A stretch of DNA of 64,000 nt from Pigmentiphaga kullae (lineage in GTDB: Bacteria; Pseudomonadota; Gammaproteobacteria; Burkholderiales; Burkholderiaceae_B), in the NCBI RefSeq assembly GCF_004216695.1, contig NZ_SGXC01000002.1, forward strand, positions 372,001 through 436,000, written 5' to 3'. Each line of letters opens with the position of its first letter. Within the stretch, counting starts at the first letter, position 1. A program made the position numbers and the translations under genes. Positions 23,330 through 31,032 of the stretch are shown here, in pieces. The notes beneath the pieces are model-generated. The model had not been told where the DNA came from and searched no databases. It saw only the letters and a program-made list of their open reading frames with translations.

Positions 23330-23356
23330 GTTAAAAATAAAGCATTGGTTTATATT
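23328..23356 (+). promoter_or_regulatory. pR promoter of the rightward early operon
   Basis: -35 TTGTTA (23328-23333), 17-bp spacer, -10 TATATT (23351-23356). Overlapped by two operator copies. Transcription would begin near 23363, giving a leader of about 20 nt to cro. Confidence 0.72.
23340..23350. promoter_or_regulatory. Repressor operator at pR (copy 5)
   Basis: AAGCATTGGTT, 21 bp from copy 4, that is two helical turns. It fills the pR spacer next to the -10 element. Confidence 0.75.
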
Positions 23357-23384
23357 TGGCGCATCATCTGCTTTAGGAATGACA

Positions 23385-23642
23385 GTGTCTGCCAATGCTG
23401 CTGCACAGAGGGCCGCCGATCTCCTTGGGGGGAATTCCGCTCTTGCTAAGGCTTGTGGCGTCACGCCGCAGGCGGTTTCGCAGTGGGCCAATGGCGGGCG
23501 CCCCATCCCTGAGCGACGCTGCGTGGCCATTGAGCGTCTGACCAAGGGCGCCGTCACGCGTCAAGAACTTCGCCCTGACGACTGGTCGGAAATCTGGCCT
23601 GAACTCGCCACCCCTCCGACAAAGGAGTCCACCCATGCGTGA
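23385..23642 (+). CDS. cro: Cro-type regulator of the YdaS helix-turn-helix family
   Basis: 85 residues if initiated at the GTG 23385, which has AGGA six bases upstream; an ATG at 23379 has no room for a ribosome site unless the mRNA is leaderless. The YdaS-like pattern is clear: AADLLGGNSALAKACGVTPQ, then AVSQWANGGRPIPERRCVAI and ERLTKGAVTRQELRPDDW. It is divergent from cI across the pR/operator region, the Cro position. Confidence 0.82.
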   Translation: MSANAAAQRAADLLGGNSALAKACGVTPQAVSQWANGGRPIPERRCVAIERLTKGAVTRQELRPDDWSEIWPELATPPTKESTHA

Positions 23643-24033
23643 TGCCTCGTTTCCCACATGGATTGGTTCGGCTCTGGCGCCGCTGATCGCCAGTGGCGAC
23701 GAGGCCGCTTTGCTTCGCGGGCTGCTGGTGCTGGCCGGACACTGGATGGAGAAGGGCGGCTCGCACATGAAGTTCCGTGATCGCGTTTGCATGGCGGACG
23801 TGGCTGGCCCCATGCCGCGCGGCCGCCAGCAGCGGACGCCGGAGCAGCGTGCTTTCCTCGCTGCGGGATGCGACCTGTTCGACCTTGTGACGTCATCCCC
23901 GCAAGGTCGAGCCGCCTTCGAGAATTCATCAGCCTGGGGCGCCGGGAGGCAGCTCCAGAATGGGAAGAAACAGGCGTCCGGGGCCGAGACTAATCCGTTT
24001 GCTTCTCGGCTTCCGCGCGGAAGGTCCGAATGA
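23635..24033 (+). CDS. Hypothetical early phage protein (132 aa)
   Basis: Overlaps the cro stop by 8 bp. The first 60 residues are helical (SALAPLIASGDEAALLRGLLVL); a central segment PRGRQQRTPEQRAFLAAGCDLFDLV may be a second helical unit. Similar proteins are found after Cro in related prophages, but no function is known to me. Confidence 0.55.
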   Translation: MRDASFPTWIGSALAPLIASGDEAALLRGLLVLAGHWMEKGGSHMKFRDRVCMADVAGPMPRGRQQRTPEQRAFLAAGCDLFDLVTSSPQGRAAFENSSAWGAGRQLQNGKKQASGAETNPFASRLPRGRSE

Positions 24034-24172
24034 ACGACCAGGCGAACTTGGCCAGTGTGGCAGCCGCTTCCTCGGAGGCGTGTATCGAGCGCAGCAAGTT
24101 CGGCTGGGTTTCGAGAAGTATCTTCAGAACGGCGTACGCGTCGTTTGTTGTATCGGCGCTGGGTTTGTCCAT
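23990..24172 (-). CDS. Small leftward gene inside the rightward operon (60 aa)
   Basis: ATG at 24172 with AAGGA eight bases upstream. Sequence is well-behaved and helical (SADTTNDAYAVLKILLETQP, then ATLAKFAWSFIRTF). It runs against the pR transcript and overlaps the 3' end of the previous gene by 44 bp. No family recognised. Confidence 0.5.
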   Translation of the reverse strand: MDKPSADTTNDAYAVLKILLETQPNLLRSIHASEEAAATLAKFAWSFIRTFRAEAEKQTD

Positions 24173-24241
24173 GGTCGATTCCTTTCGGATGGATGGGTTG
24201 GGTGGTACCTCCCATTCTATGCGGCTGGAGCCGGCCTCCCA

Positions 24242-24469
24242 TCAGTGCAGCGTCGGGCGCGGTTGCGGTGCCAGCGGCTCTGCCGGCGCCGTACCGACGC
24301 AGATCTCTGCGAACACGGCAAGCACTGCCTCTTCGGAGGCGTCTGGCAAGTTCTCGCGCGCCACGATCAGCGCAACTTTCAGCCGTTGGTTTGCGGCGAT
24401 CGCGGCATCGATCTCCGCCTCGTCCGTATTCAGCTCGCGCGCCTGTTCGATCCATTCCACAAGGGTCAT
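24242..24469 (-). CDS. Small leftward gene inside the rightward operon (75 aa)
   Basis: ATG at 24469 with GGAGA eight bases upstream. Acidic helical protein starting MTLVEWIEQARELNTDEAEI, with a Pro-rich end. Seventy bases upstream of the other leftward gene, so both may share a promoter in 24470-24647, where no other gene is seen. Function unknown. Confidence 0.5.
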   Translation of the reverse strand: MTLVEWIEQARELNTDEAEIDAAIAANQRLKVALIVARENLPDASEEAVLAVFAEICVGTAPAEPLAPQPRPTLH

Positions 24470-24647
24470 TCGATTTCTCCATGAAAAGGGGATTGTGGCC
24501 CGTCGCGTCCTCGCGGTCCGTTCGGGAAACCCGCATCGTGGGAACTGCGTACCGGGTCGTTTTCGTTTTCATGCCGCCAGTGTGCCCACGGTCACGTGCA
24601 GGCGCATTCAGTCATTTTTGTGATTCGTTGATAGAGGTTGAGCAGCC

Positions 24648-24962
24648 ATGAACGCGGTTGTATCCCCGGTTCAGATCCGCCCGCAGCGCCCATCTATGGA
24701 GCGCACGTTTCGGCAAGCCCTGACCGATCCGAACATCCGGAACGAGATCCGAGAGGCCCTGGGCTGGGATGACAGCCAGGTGAGCAGGTTTCTGTCGGGG
24801 CAGATGGGCCTGACGATCGACAAGATCGATGCAGCCATCGACGTGCTTTCTATGCGCGTCGTGTCCCGCCGCTACCTGGACGCCATGACCGAACTAGCCG
24901 GTACGGGGGTCAAGTGTTGGTGCGCGAGGGAAGGGTTGGGCGACTGCGGGGGGATGTCCTGA
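24648..24962 (+). CDS. CII-type transcriptional activator
   Basis: 104 residues. The centre (IRNEIREALGWDDSQVSRFL, then SGQMGLTIDKIDAAIDVL) matches the CII family helix-turn-helix and follows cro in the usual order. CII activates the lysogenic promoters. The C-terminus has two Cys (KCWCAREG) not usual for lambda CII. Confidence 0.8.
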   Translation: MNAVVSPVQIRPQRPSMERTFRQALTDPNIRNEIREALGWDDSQVSRFLSGQMGLTIDKIDAAIDVLSMRVVSRRYLDAMTELAGTGVKCWCAREGLGDCGGMS

Positions 24963-25153
24963 TGAAGCGTGTTCCACCCGCGCGCCGTACTGCCTCACAG
25001 CTTTTCGCTGGTGGCGGCTTCCTGCGGGCAATCACCCCGGCTGTTCTTGTCCTGCCGCAGCGCGAGCACTTGATTCCCGCAAGCCCGGCGCCGTGCCCCA
25101 ACCCCTACCAGAAACCCGACGGCCGCATTCAGATCGGCCCCCTAGATATTTGA
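24962..25153 (+). CDS. Small hypothetical phage protein (63 aa)
   Basis: ATG overlaps the CII stop as TGATG. Starts with a basic MKRVPPARRTASQLFAGGGF and has a Pro-rich C-terminus. No family recognised. Confidence 0.5.
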   Translation: MKRVPPARRTASQLFAGGGFLRAITPAVLVLPQREHLIPASPAPCPNPYQKPDGRIQIGPLDI

Positions 25154-25163
25154 GGAGCTACGA

Positions 25164-25991
25164 ATGGCAAAGAAGTCCAAAGACGTGTACGGCTCCGACG
25201 GGCAGACCAATCTGCTGACGTTCGACCCGGAGCGTTTGGTGTTGGTGACGGATGAAATGTCGCCACTCTACGACGACCGCGTCAATCTGCCCGTGGACGA
25301 AGCCCTGGCACGGAACATTGACTATCAGGGCGTCCTGGAACCGATCGCCATCGCAAAAAATCCGGAGACGGGCGCGGCTGAGGTTGTGTTCGGCCGGCAG
25401 CGGGTGAAGGCTGCTCGGCTTGCGAATGAATGGCGGCGTGCCCGCGGCGAGGCGCCGTTATTGGTGCCCGCCGTTGTGTATCAGGGCAAGCGTCAGAGCG
25501 CGCTCGATGCAATTGCCAGCGAGAACGAAGCACGCAGGGCGGACAGCCCCATCGGCCGTGCGGAGAAGATGCGGCGGCACCGTGCCATGGGCTACGGGGA
25601 TGACCAGATCGCGGTCATCTACAACTGCGGAGTGGAAACGGTTCGCGCCACGCTGTCCCTGCTGGAAAGCCCCGCCGCCGTGCGCGAGGCGGTAGACGCT
25701 GGGGAGATCACTGTCACCCAGGCCCGGCAGCTCTCCAAGCTCAACCCAGACGAGCAGCGGGAGAAAGTGCGCGAACTGGTGAAAGCCGGGGAGGGCGTCA
25801 AACCCCATGAGCGGGCCCGCCGTCAGCGCGAGGTGCTGGCATCCAACAAGCCGCGTACGCGTGGCCGCCGCGAGATCGAGGCCCGCTTGGCCGTTGCCAA
25901 CGGCTTGTACGCCGACGCGTTGCGCTGGGTCCTGGGCCTGGACGACGAACCGCAGGCCACGTCGGCCGCCGAGCAGCAGGAGGGCGCGTAA
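25164..25991 (+). CDS. ParB/Spo0J-like nuclease-domain protein
   Basis: 275 residues. The ParB N-terminal domain spans about 30-130, with the family motif VFGRQRVKAARLANEWR (GxRR/xR type) and a following helical DNA-binding part containing YGDDQIAVIYNCGVETVRATL. No ParA partner is present, so it probably acts on phage DNA in replication or transcription rather than partition. Overlaps rdgC by 1 base. Confidence 0.85.
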   Translation: MAKKSKDVYGSDGQTNLLTFDPERLVLVTDEMSPLYDDRVNLPVDEALARNIDYQGVLEPIAIAKNPETGAAEVVFGRQRVKAARLANEWRRARGEAPLLVPAVVYQGKRQSALDAIASENEARRADSPIGRAEKMRRHRAMGYGDDQIAVIYNCGVETVRATLSLLESPAAVREAVDAGEITVTQARQLSKLNPDEQREKVRELVKAGEGVKPHERARRQREVLASNKPRTRGRREIEARLAVANGLYADALRWVLGLDDEPQATSAAEQQEGA

Positions 25992-26896
25992 TGGCCTGGT
26001 TCAAGAATTTGCAGGTGTACCGCCTGCCCGCGCCCTGGGACATGACGGCGGAACATCTCGCCGAGCTGCTGCAACCCCAGGCGTTTGCCGCCGGCTCCAG
26101 CCTGGAAAGGCAGGTGCAGGGCTGGGTGCCGCCGGTGGAGGGTGGCGCGCTGACCTACGGAGTAGCCGGCCAGATCCTGATTGCGTTGCGCACCGAGAAG
26201 AAGTTGCTGCCGGCCGCCGCGATCAACCAGGCCGCGAAAGCCAAGGCGCGGGAAATCGAGCTGGAGCAGGGCTTCAAGCCGGGCCGCAAGCAGATGAAGG
26301 AGATCAAGGAGGTAGTGACCGAAGCGCTGCTGCACCGGGCGCTCGGCGTCCAGCGCGACACGCGTGCCTGGATCGACACCCGCAATGGGTGGCTGTGCAT
26401 CGATACGCCCTCGGGGTCGCGCTGCGACGAACTGCTGCAGCTCCTGAACCGGGCCATCGACAAGTTCCCGCTGGCCAACCTGCACGTGCAGACCTCGCCC
26501 GCGGCCGCCATGACCGAATGGCTGGCCGGCGGCGAAGCCCCCGCCAACTTCACGATCGACCAGGACACCGAACTGCGCTCCACCGGCGAGGGCCGGGCCA
26601 CGGTGCGCTACGTCCGGGAGTCTGTGGTGCCTGAGGATGCCCAGCGGCATATCGGGACCGGCAAACAGGCCACTCGTCTCGCCATGACCTGGGCCGACCG
26701 CATCTCGTTCGTCCTGACCGAGTCGCTGGCGGTCAAGCGCATCGCGCCGCTGGACGTGCTGAAGGAAAACGCCGATGCGCGGGCGCAGTCTGACGCCGAG
26801 CGCTTCGAATCCGATTTCGTGTTGATGGCCGGCGAGCTGGGCAAGCTACTGGCGGACGTGGTGGACGCCCTGGGCGGCGAGCGGGAGGGGCAATGA
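25991..26896 (+). CDS. rdgC: RdgC recombination-associated protein
   Basis: 301 residues, close to chromosomal RdgC length. Starts MAWFKNLQVYRLPAPW, typical of the family, with ARTLxPxFK-like RKQMKEIKEVVTEALLHRAL and the C-terminal ADRISFVLTESLAVKRIAPLD. RdgC forms a DNA-binding ring that restrains RecA. A phage copy may protect replicating DNA or limit RecA filament growth, which matters since CI cleavage depends on RecA. Confidence 0.9.
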   Translation: MAWFKNLQVYRLPAPWDMTAEHLAELLQPQAFAAGSSLERQVQGWVPPVEGGALTYGVAGQILIALRTEKKLLPAAAINQAAKAKAREIELEQGFKPGRKQMKEIKEVVTEALLHRALGVQRDTRAWIDTRNGWLCIDTPSGSRCDELLQLLNRAIDKFPLANLHVQTSPAAAMTEWLAGGEAPANFTIDQDTELRSTGEGRATVRYVRESVVPEDAQRHIGTGKQATRLAMTWADRISFVLTESLAVKRIAPLDVLKENADARAQSDAERFESDFVLMAGELGKLLADVVDALGGEREGQ

Positions 26897-27537
26897 GCGC
26901 AGAGAAGGCGGTGATCCACGCCACGCCCAAGCTCTTGAAGGCTGCGGCGTACGCGGCAGCAAAGAGTGACATCCGCTGGTACCTGCAAGGCGTCTATATC
27001 GAAGCCACGGCGGACCAGACCATCGCGGTCGCCACGAACGGCCATTTTATGGTTGCGGTGCGAGATCAGGCCAAGAACGAGGTCAGCGAGCCGACATCGC
27101 TGATTCTGCCGGCCAAGATCGTTGCGGCGCTGTCCAAGCCGGTGGTAGCTGGGCGCTGGGACCACGCCCATAGACTGCAACGGGTCGGCGGAAATAAATG
27201 GTCATGCGAGTTGCCCGGATGGGGTTGTGGTCTGTCGGCCACGTTCTCCCAGGTTGATGGCAAATATCCGGATTGGCGCCGAGTGATTCCCAGCAGCATG
27301 TCAGGCGAGCCGGGCGTGTTCAATCAGCAGTATGTCCACCTGATCCATGAAGCCGCCAAGGCGTTCACGAACAGCAAGCAGACCAACGTCATCGTCATGG
27401 CCGACGGGCCAGTAAAAGGCGCGGTGGTGCGTGCTGATACCGCACGGATTGGCGATTTCATCGGCATCGTCATGCCGATTCGGAGCGAGATTGATCAGGC
27501 GCGATTCCTCGAAATTCCGAAGTGGGCGACTGCATGA
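26893..27537 (+). CDS. DNA polymerase III beta-clamp-like protein
   Basis: 214 residues. Two beta-clamp hallmarks are visible: strand-loop QTIAVATNGHFMVAV (about 43-57, like the ATDGHRLA of DnaN) and KYPDWRRVIP (about 124-133, like the FPDYxRVIP of DnaN domain 2/3). It is shorter than DnaN (about 366 residues), so it holds perhaps two clamp domains or is a decoy. Overlaps rdgC by 4 bp. Confidence 0.65.
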   Translation: MSAEKAVIHATPKLLKAAAYAAAKSDIRWYLQGVYIEATADQTIAVATNGHFMVAVRDQAKNEVSEPTSLILPAKIVAALSKPVVAGRWDHAHRLQRVGGNKWSCELPGWGCGLSATFSQVDGKYPDWRRVIPSSMSGEPGVFNQQYVHLIHEAAKAFTNSKQTNVIVMADGPVKGAVVRADTARIGDFIGIVMPIRSEIDQARFLEIPKWATA

Positions 27538-27734
27538 CCTGCACGAAATGCACCCCCAGCACCTACGACCTGACGTGCGTTGACTGCGGCGTCCGCCTGG
27601 TGCTGTCGGCCAGTTCGAGCCGCGACAAGAAAACCGCTCGCCGGCAGCAAGAAGCCCATCTGGCGCACATCGCCCACGTGGCCGGCGAGGATGTACGCGC
27701 CGCCGTGCTGGCGAAGCTGAAGGTGGCCGCATGA
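27534..27734 (+). CDS. Zinc-finger-like small protein (66 aa)
   Basis: ATG overlaps the preceding stop as ATGA. Two CxxC pairs (CTKC and CVDCG) lie in the first 20 residues, followed by a basic helix KTARRQQEAHLAHI. Probable metal-binding nucleic-acid protein, function unknown. Confidence 0.65.
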   Translation: MTCTKCTPSTYDLTCVDCGVRLVLSASSSRDKKTARRQQEAHLAHIAHVAGEDVRAAVLAKLKVAA

Positions 27735-28216
27735 CACCCATCCGCCGAGACTCCCTATTGGCTGGGCAGACTGCCGTTGCACAGAAGGTCTATGCCGCGG
27801 TGCCGATCCGCTCCACGTTCACAGTGGGCGAGATTGCGGCCGCCCTGAAGAAGCAATCGGGCGCCGGCCTGGACATCCGGACGCTCCGGGGATGTCTGGG
27901 GAGGCTCGCCGAGGCCGGCCTTGTCCGCGAGCCGGTTCCTGGGTCATTTCGCCGCGTCGAAATCAAAGAGAAGGATCAAACAAGCATGCCTGATATGTCC
28001 GATACACCCGTGCCTGCCCTGTGCCCCGAGCCGCTGTTCCGGCAGCAGCGTCGCCAGGACCCCATTGATATCTGGACCGGCATCTCCGCGAAGCTGCGTG
28101 CTCTGGCCGATGAAATCGACGCAGCGGCGCTATCAACGGGTGAGGTCAGCCAGGCCACCGCAGCGGAACTGGAGAAGTTCCGGCAGCTCAAGGCGCTGCT
28201 GAAGGACGCGGGGTAG
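27731..28216 (+). CDS. Winged-helix-like early protein (161 aa)
   Basis: The N-terminal 75 residues look like a winged helix-turn-helix: FTVGEIAAALKKQSG, then LDIRTLRGCLGRLAEAGLV, then a wing PGSFRRVEI. The C-terminal half is helical (IWTGISAKLRALADEIDAAA). Likely a DNA-binding accessory of replication or regulation. Confidence 0.6.
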   Translation: MTPIRRDSLLAGQTAVAQKVYAAVPIRSTFTVGEIAAALKKQSGAGLDIRTLRGCLGRLAEAGLVREPVPGSFRRVEIKEKDQTSMPDMSDTPVPALCPEPLFRQQRRQDPIDIWTGISAKLRALADEIDAAALSTGEVSQATAAELEKFRQLKALLKDAG

Positions 28217-28218
28217 GC

Positions 28219-28644
28219 ATGAAACGCACCACACCCTTGCGCCGCAAGACGCCACTGCGCGCCAACGGCAAGCCGATGAAGCGCTCTGGCCCACTCAAAG
28301 CCAGCCGGCCACGCCCAACGCTCATCCGCCAGTCCGCCCGGGGCGAATCCTGCACTGTGGTGTTGCGCCCCGGTGCCTGCTGGGGCACGGAAACGACCGT
28401 CTGGGCGCACAGCAATCGTGGAAAGGATGGAAAGGGTGCCGGTCTGAAGGCAAACGACCGCGCGGGCGCCTACGCCTGCTGGTGGTGCCACGGCGTCTAC
28501 GACCGGCAGATCCCCAGGCCGGCCGGCATGACCCTGGAGTACGTGGAGGCCCGGTTTACCCGGGCAATGGAAATTTCGTATGCGCGGTTGGTGGCAAAGG
28601 GTCTGGTACCTGCCACGCCCGCGCCGGAGGACGTGCCCGCATGA
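28219..28644 (+). CDS. DUF1364 family predicted nuclease
   Basis: 141 residues. The basic N-terminus (MKRTTPLRRKTPLRANGKPM) is followed by the family core: TETTVWAHSNRGKDGKGAG and AYACWWCHGVYD, where Cys and His residues would form a zinc/HNH-like site. DUF1364 proteins are frequent in lambdoid early regions next to replication genes and are taken as recombination or junction nucleases. Confidence 0.82.
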   Translation: MKRTTPLRRKTPLRANGKPMKRSGPLKASRPRPTLIRQSARGESCTVVLRPGACWGTETTVWAHSNRGKDGKGAGLKANDRAGAYACWWCHGVYDRQIPRPAGMTLEYVEARFTRAMEISYARLVAKGLVPATPAPEDVPA

Positions 28645-29525
28645 GCACAGTAGTCATGTCGGCCGTCTGGCCGTTGCAGGGTATGACCCCGGCGCAGAAA
28701 GCTGTGCTGGTGTCCCTCGCGGACAACGCGAACGATGAAGGCGTCTGCTGGCCGTCGGTGGCCACCATCGTCATGCGCACGTGTCTGTCGGAGCGTGCCG
28801 TGCAGGTGGCCATCAAATGGCTGGTGCAGGCCCAGGCGCTTGGCGTCCGGCAACGTGACGGGCGATCGACCGTTTATCAGGTGACCCCCGCAGCGTATGC
28901 ACCCCCGCAGGAAATGCACCCCCGCAAATCCCGCACCCCCGCAGCAAATGCACCCACCCCCGCAGATGCTGCACCCCCACCCCCGCAGCAGGTGCACCCC
29001 ACCCCCGCAGATGCTGCACCCAGAACCGTAAAGGAACCTAAAAGGGAACCGTCAAAGGAACCGCCACTCCCTTCCGGGCCGGGCAAGCCGCCCCGGGCCG
29101 GCAAGCGCCCGCCGGATGAGTCGGTGGAGGCGTTCAAGGAGGCCTGCCGTGCGACCTGGGGAAGCTACGCCGCAGCCTACGAGGACCGCTACGACATCGC
29201 GCCGGTACGAAACGCCAAGACGAACGCCGGCGTGGCGCAACTGGTCAAGCGCCTTGGTGCCAGCGAAGCGCCGCAGGTTGCCGCGTGGTTCCTGACGGTC
29301 AAAGAGCCGTTCGTCGTCAACGCCATGCACGACCTCGGCCAACTGCTGAATCGAGCCGAGGCATACCGGACGCAGTGGGCCACAGGCCGTGCCGCACCCG
29401 CCGCATCCAAGGGGGGCGGGCATCAGTCGGAGGCCTGGAACCACGACATGGACGATGCGCTGGCTCGCGCTCAGGCCGGAACCGGCCGCGCTGCCGCCGC
29501 CACAGGCGAGGTGATCGATGTCTGA
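28641..29525 (+). CDS. O-like replication initiator carrying the phage origin
   Basis: 294 residues from the ATG at 28641 (ATGA overlap). An N-terminal winged helix (about 5-75: MTPAQKAVLVSLADNANDEG and LSERAVQVAIKWLVQA) binds DNA. A Pro/Ala-rich linker follows, encoded by seven 17-bp iterons, and a C-terminal helical domain (about 165-270) should contact the helicase loader made by the next gene. Lambda O has the same layout with ori inside the gene. Confidence 0.82.
   Translation: MSTVVMSAVWPLQGMTPAQKAVLVSLADNANDEGVCWPSVATIVMRTCLSERAVQVAIKWLVQAQALGVRQRDGRSTVYQVTPAAYAPPQEMHPRKSRTPAANAPTPADAAPPPPQQVHPTPADAAPRTVKEPKREPSKEPPLPSGPGKPPRAGKRPPDESVEAFKEACRATWGSYAAAYEDRYDIAPVRNAKTNAGVAQLVKRLGASEAPQVAAWFLTVKEPFVVNAMHDLGQLLNRAEAYRTQWATGRAAPAASKGGGHQSEAWNHDMDDALARAQAGTGRAAAATGEVIDV
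28884..29017 (+). repeat. Seven 17-bp iterons, predicted replication origin
   Basis: Copies of ACCCCCGCAGnnnnTGC begin at 28884, 28901, 28918 (degenerate), 28935, 28956, 28979 and 29001. The first four abut; the last three have spacers of 4-6 bp. The unit is not a multiple of three, so the protein frame changes from copy to copy, which means the DNA rather than the peptide is conserved. An A-rich stretch with a repeated GAACCGT(A/C)AAAGGAACC motif (29022-29062) follows and could be the unwinding region. Confidence 0.85.
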
Positions 29526-30228
29526 CCTCATCGAGTTGCCGGAGGCGTCGCCCACCGCTCGCGCTGCCGCCGCTAGTCTTATCGCGCACATGCGCAATGA
29601 GTACGGCGAGAAGTTCGCCAGGCAGTGGGCGCACGTGAAAGCGGATGACCAGATCGATCACTGGGCGCGCCGCCTCGCTGGTTATACGGCCGGCGAGGTG
29701 CGCCGTGGCCTGGTGGCACTCAGCACTCGCCCCTATCCTCCGACGCTGCCGGAGTTCCTGGGCCTGTGCCGCCCGCCCATCGACGCCGAGGCGGCGTTCC
29801 ATGAGGCCGTGGCCGGCATGCAGGCCCGGCAGCGTGGCGAGCTGGGCGAATGGTCCCACCCGGCCATCTACTGGGCGGCGGTGCGGGTCTCCTCGCACGA
29901 TTTGCTCGCCAACGGCTATGCGGTCATGAGGGGCCGCTGGGAGAACGCGCTGCGCGACTGGCTCAGCAAGGGCAGGTGGGCCGATATCCCGATGCCTGCT
30001 GTCGCGCTGCCGGCGCCTGGCGCTGCGGTGACCTCGGACGATGAAGCGCGCCGTCGGCTCAAGCAACTGGGCGCGGGCGGCATTCTGCATTCGGCCGGCT
30101 CTGGCTGTGACACGGGTTGGGCGCAGCGGATCCTGGACCGGGAGGCTGCCGGCAGAGATAGGCCGTGCATTGCGGCGCTGCGCATGGCGCGCCGGGCGCT
30201 GGGCGTTGCTGAAGAGGTGCAGGCATGA
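29518..30228 (+). CDS. P-like replication protein (helicase loader)
   Basis: 236 residues overlapping the initiator stop by 8 bp. The N-terminal half shows the lambda-P-type pattern: FARQWAHVKADDQIDHWARR, LAGYTAGEVRRGLVAL, then PPTLPEFLGLCRPP. No Walker motifs, as in P. It should bring host DnaB to the origin recognised by the O-like protein. Confidence 0.8.
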   Translation: MSDLIELPEASPTARAAAASLIAHMRNEYGEKFARQWAHVKADDQIDHWARRLAGYTAGEVRRGLVALSTRPYPPTLPEFLGLCRPPIDAEAAFHEAVAGMQARQRGELGEWSHPAIYWAAVRVSSHDLLANGYAVMRGRWENALRDWLSKGRWADIPMPAVALPAPGAAVTSDDEARRRLKQLGAGGILHSAGSGCDTGWAQRILDREAAGRDRPCIAALRMARRALGVAEEVQA

Positions 30229-30641
30229 AGCGCGTCATTCCTGCCCGGCGCCGTACCGCGGCTCACGCCGTCTATGTGGTTCCAGAGGACGCCGAGCAGG
30301 CCCATTTGATTCGCTGGGCGCGTCTGGCGCAGCCCACATACCCGGAACTGGCCCGGCTCTTTCATATCCCGAACGGCGGACACCGCAACAAGATCGTCGC
30401 TGCAAAGCTGGTAGGGCAGGGCGTCCGGCCTGGAGTGCCGGATCTGTGTTTGCCCGTTCCCCGTGAAACATTCCATGGCCTGTGGATCGAGATGAAGTCC
30501 ATGACCGGCCGCACGTCACCGGAGCAACGCGACTGGCTGGCATTCCTGGCCGCCCAGGGTTACGCCACGGCGGTTTGCAAGGGCTGGGACGCAGCTCGCG
30601 AAACGATCATTTCCTATCTGGAAGGGAGGTTCATCCAATGA
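30225..30641 (+). CDS. VRR-NUC domain nuclease
   Basis: 138 residues. The VRR-NUC core is seen as FHIPNGGHRNKIVAAKLVGQ, then GVRPGVPDLCLPVPR, then GLWIEMKSMTGRTSPEQRDW: the PD-(D/E)xK residues D in GVPDL and E-x-K in IEMK are intact. Stand-alone phage VRR-NUC proteins are structure-specific nucleases, probably resolving junctions. Overlaps both neighbours by 4 bp. Confidence 0.9.
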   Translation: MKRVIPARRRTAAHAVYVVPEDAEQAHLIRWARLAQPTYPELARLFHIPNGGHRNKIVAAKLVGQGVRPGVPDLCLPVPRETFHGLWIEMKSMTGRTSPEQRDWLAFLAAQGYATAVCKGWDAARETIISYLEGRFIQ

Positions 30642-30817
30642 GGGATTCTCACTATCTCGCCATGCTGCTGGGTGTGGCCATATTCGGAGCTCTGCTGCTG
30701 GTGGTCGACGGGAACTGGCCGGCCGCGCTGTTTCTGCTCCTGGGGAGTGGCGTCTATGCATTGCTCCTGAAAGGTGAGTTGGAGGAGGAGCAAGGCGAGC
30801 GGGAGGGCAGGCGATGA
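30638..30817 (+). CDS. Small two-helix membrane protein (59 aa)
   Basis: ATG overlaps the VRR-NUC stop. Two hydrophobic segments (LAMLLGVAIFGALLLVV and WPAALFLLLGSGVYALLL) and a charged tail KGELEEEQGEREGRR. Function unknown; an early membrane protein of this size might affect superinfection or lysis timing. Confidence 0.65.
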   Translation: MRDSHYLAMLLGVAIFGALLLVVDGNWPAALFLLLGSGVYALLLKGELEEEQGEREGRR

Positions 30818-31032
30818 GCGTGTCCGTGGAGGTGTTCGTGTCCGACGACGACTGGAATGCCCACTACACGTCACCGGACGAAGCCGCCCAGGGATACGTG
30901 GATTGCGGGGACCGAGTAGAAGGCGAGGAGTTTGATCTGGTTCGCGTTCACGTTTTCGCGAAAACAACTTATCGCATCGTGAACGGACGGGCGATGCCCG
31001 TAGCAATCGCTGCGGCGAGAGAGGTGAAATGA
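30814..31032 (+). CDS. Small hypothetical phage protein (72 aa)
   Basis: Beta-rich, starts MSVSVEVFVSDDDWNAHY and contains FDLVRVHVFAKTTYRIVNG. Coupled by ATGA overlaps on both sides. No family recognised. Confidence 0.6.
   Translation: MSVSVEVFVSDDDWNAHYTSPDEAAQGYVDCGDRVEGEEFDLVRVHVFAKTTYRIVNGRAMPVAIAAAREVK

Noticed and set aside
28884-29017. Regular short repeats as a CRISPR array
   Set aside because: Units are 17 bp, mostly abutting without spacers, within a coding gene; no cas genes are present. Iterons explain them.
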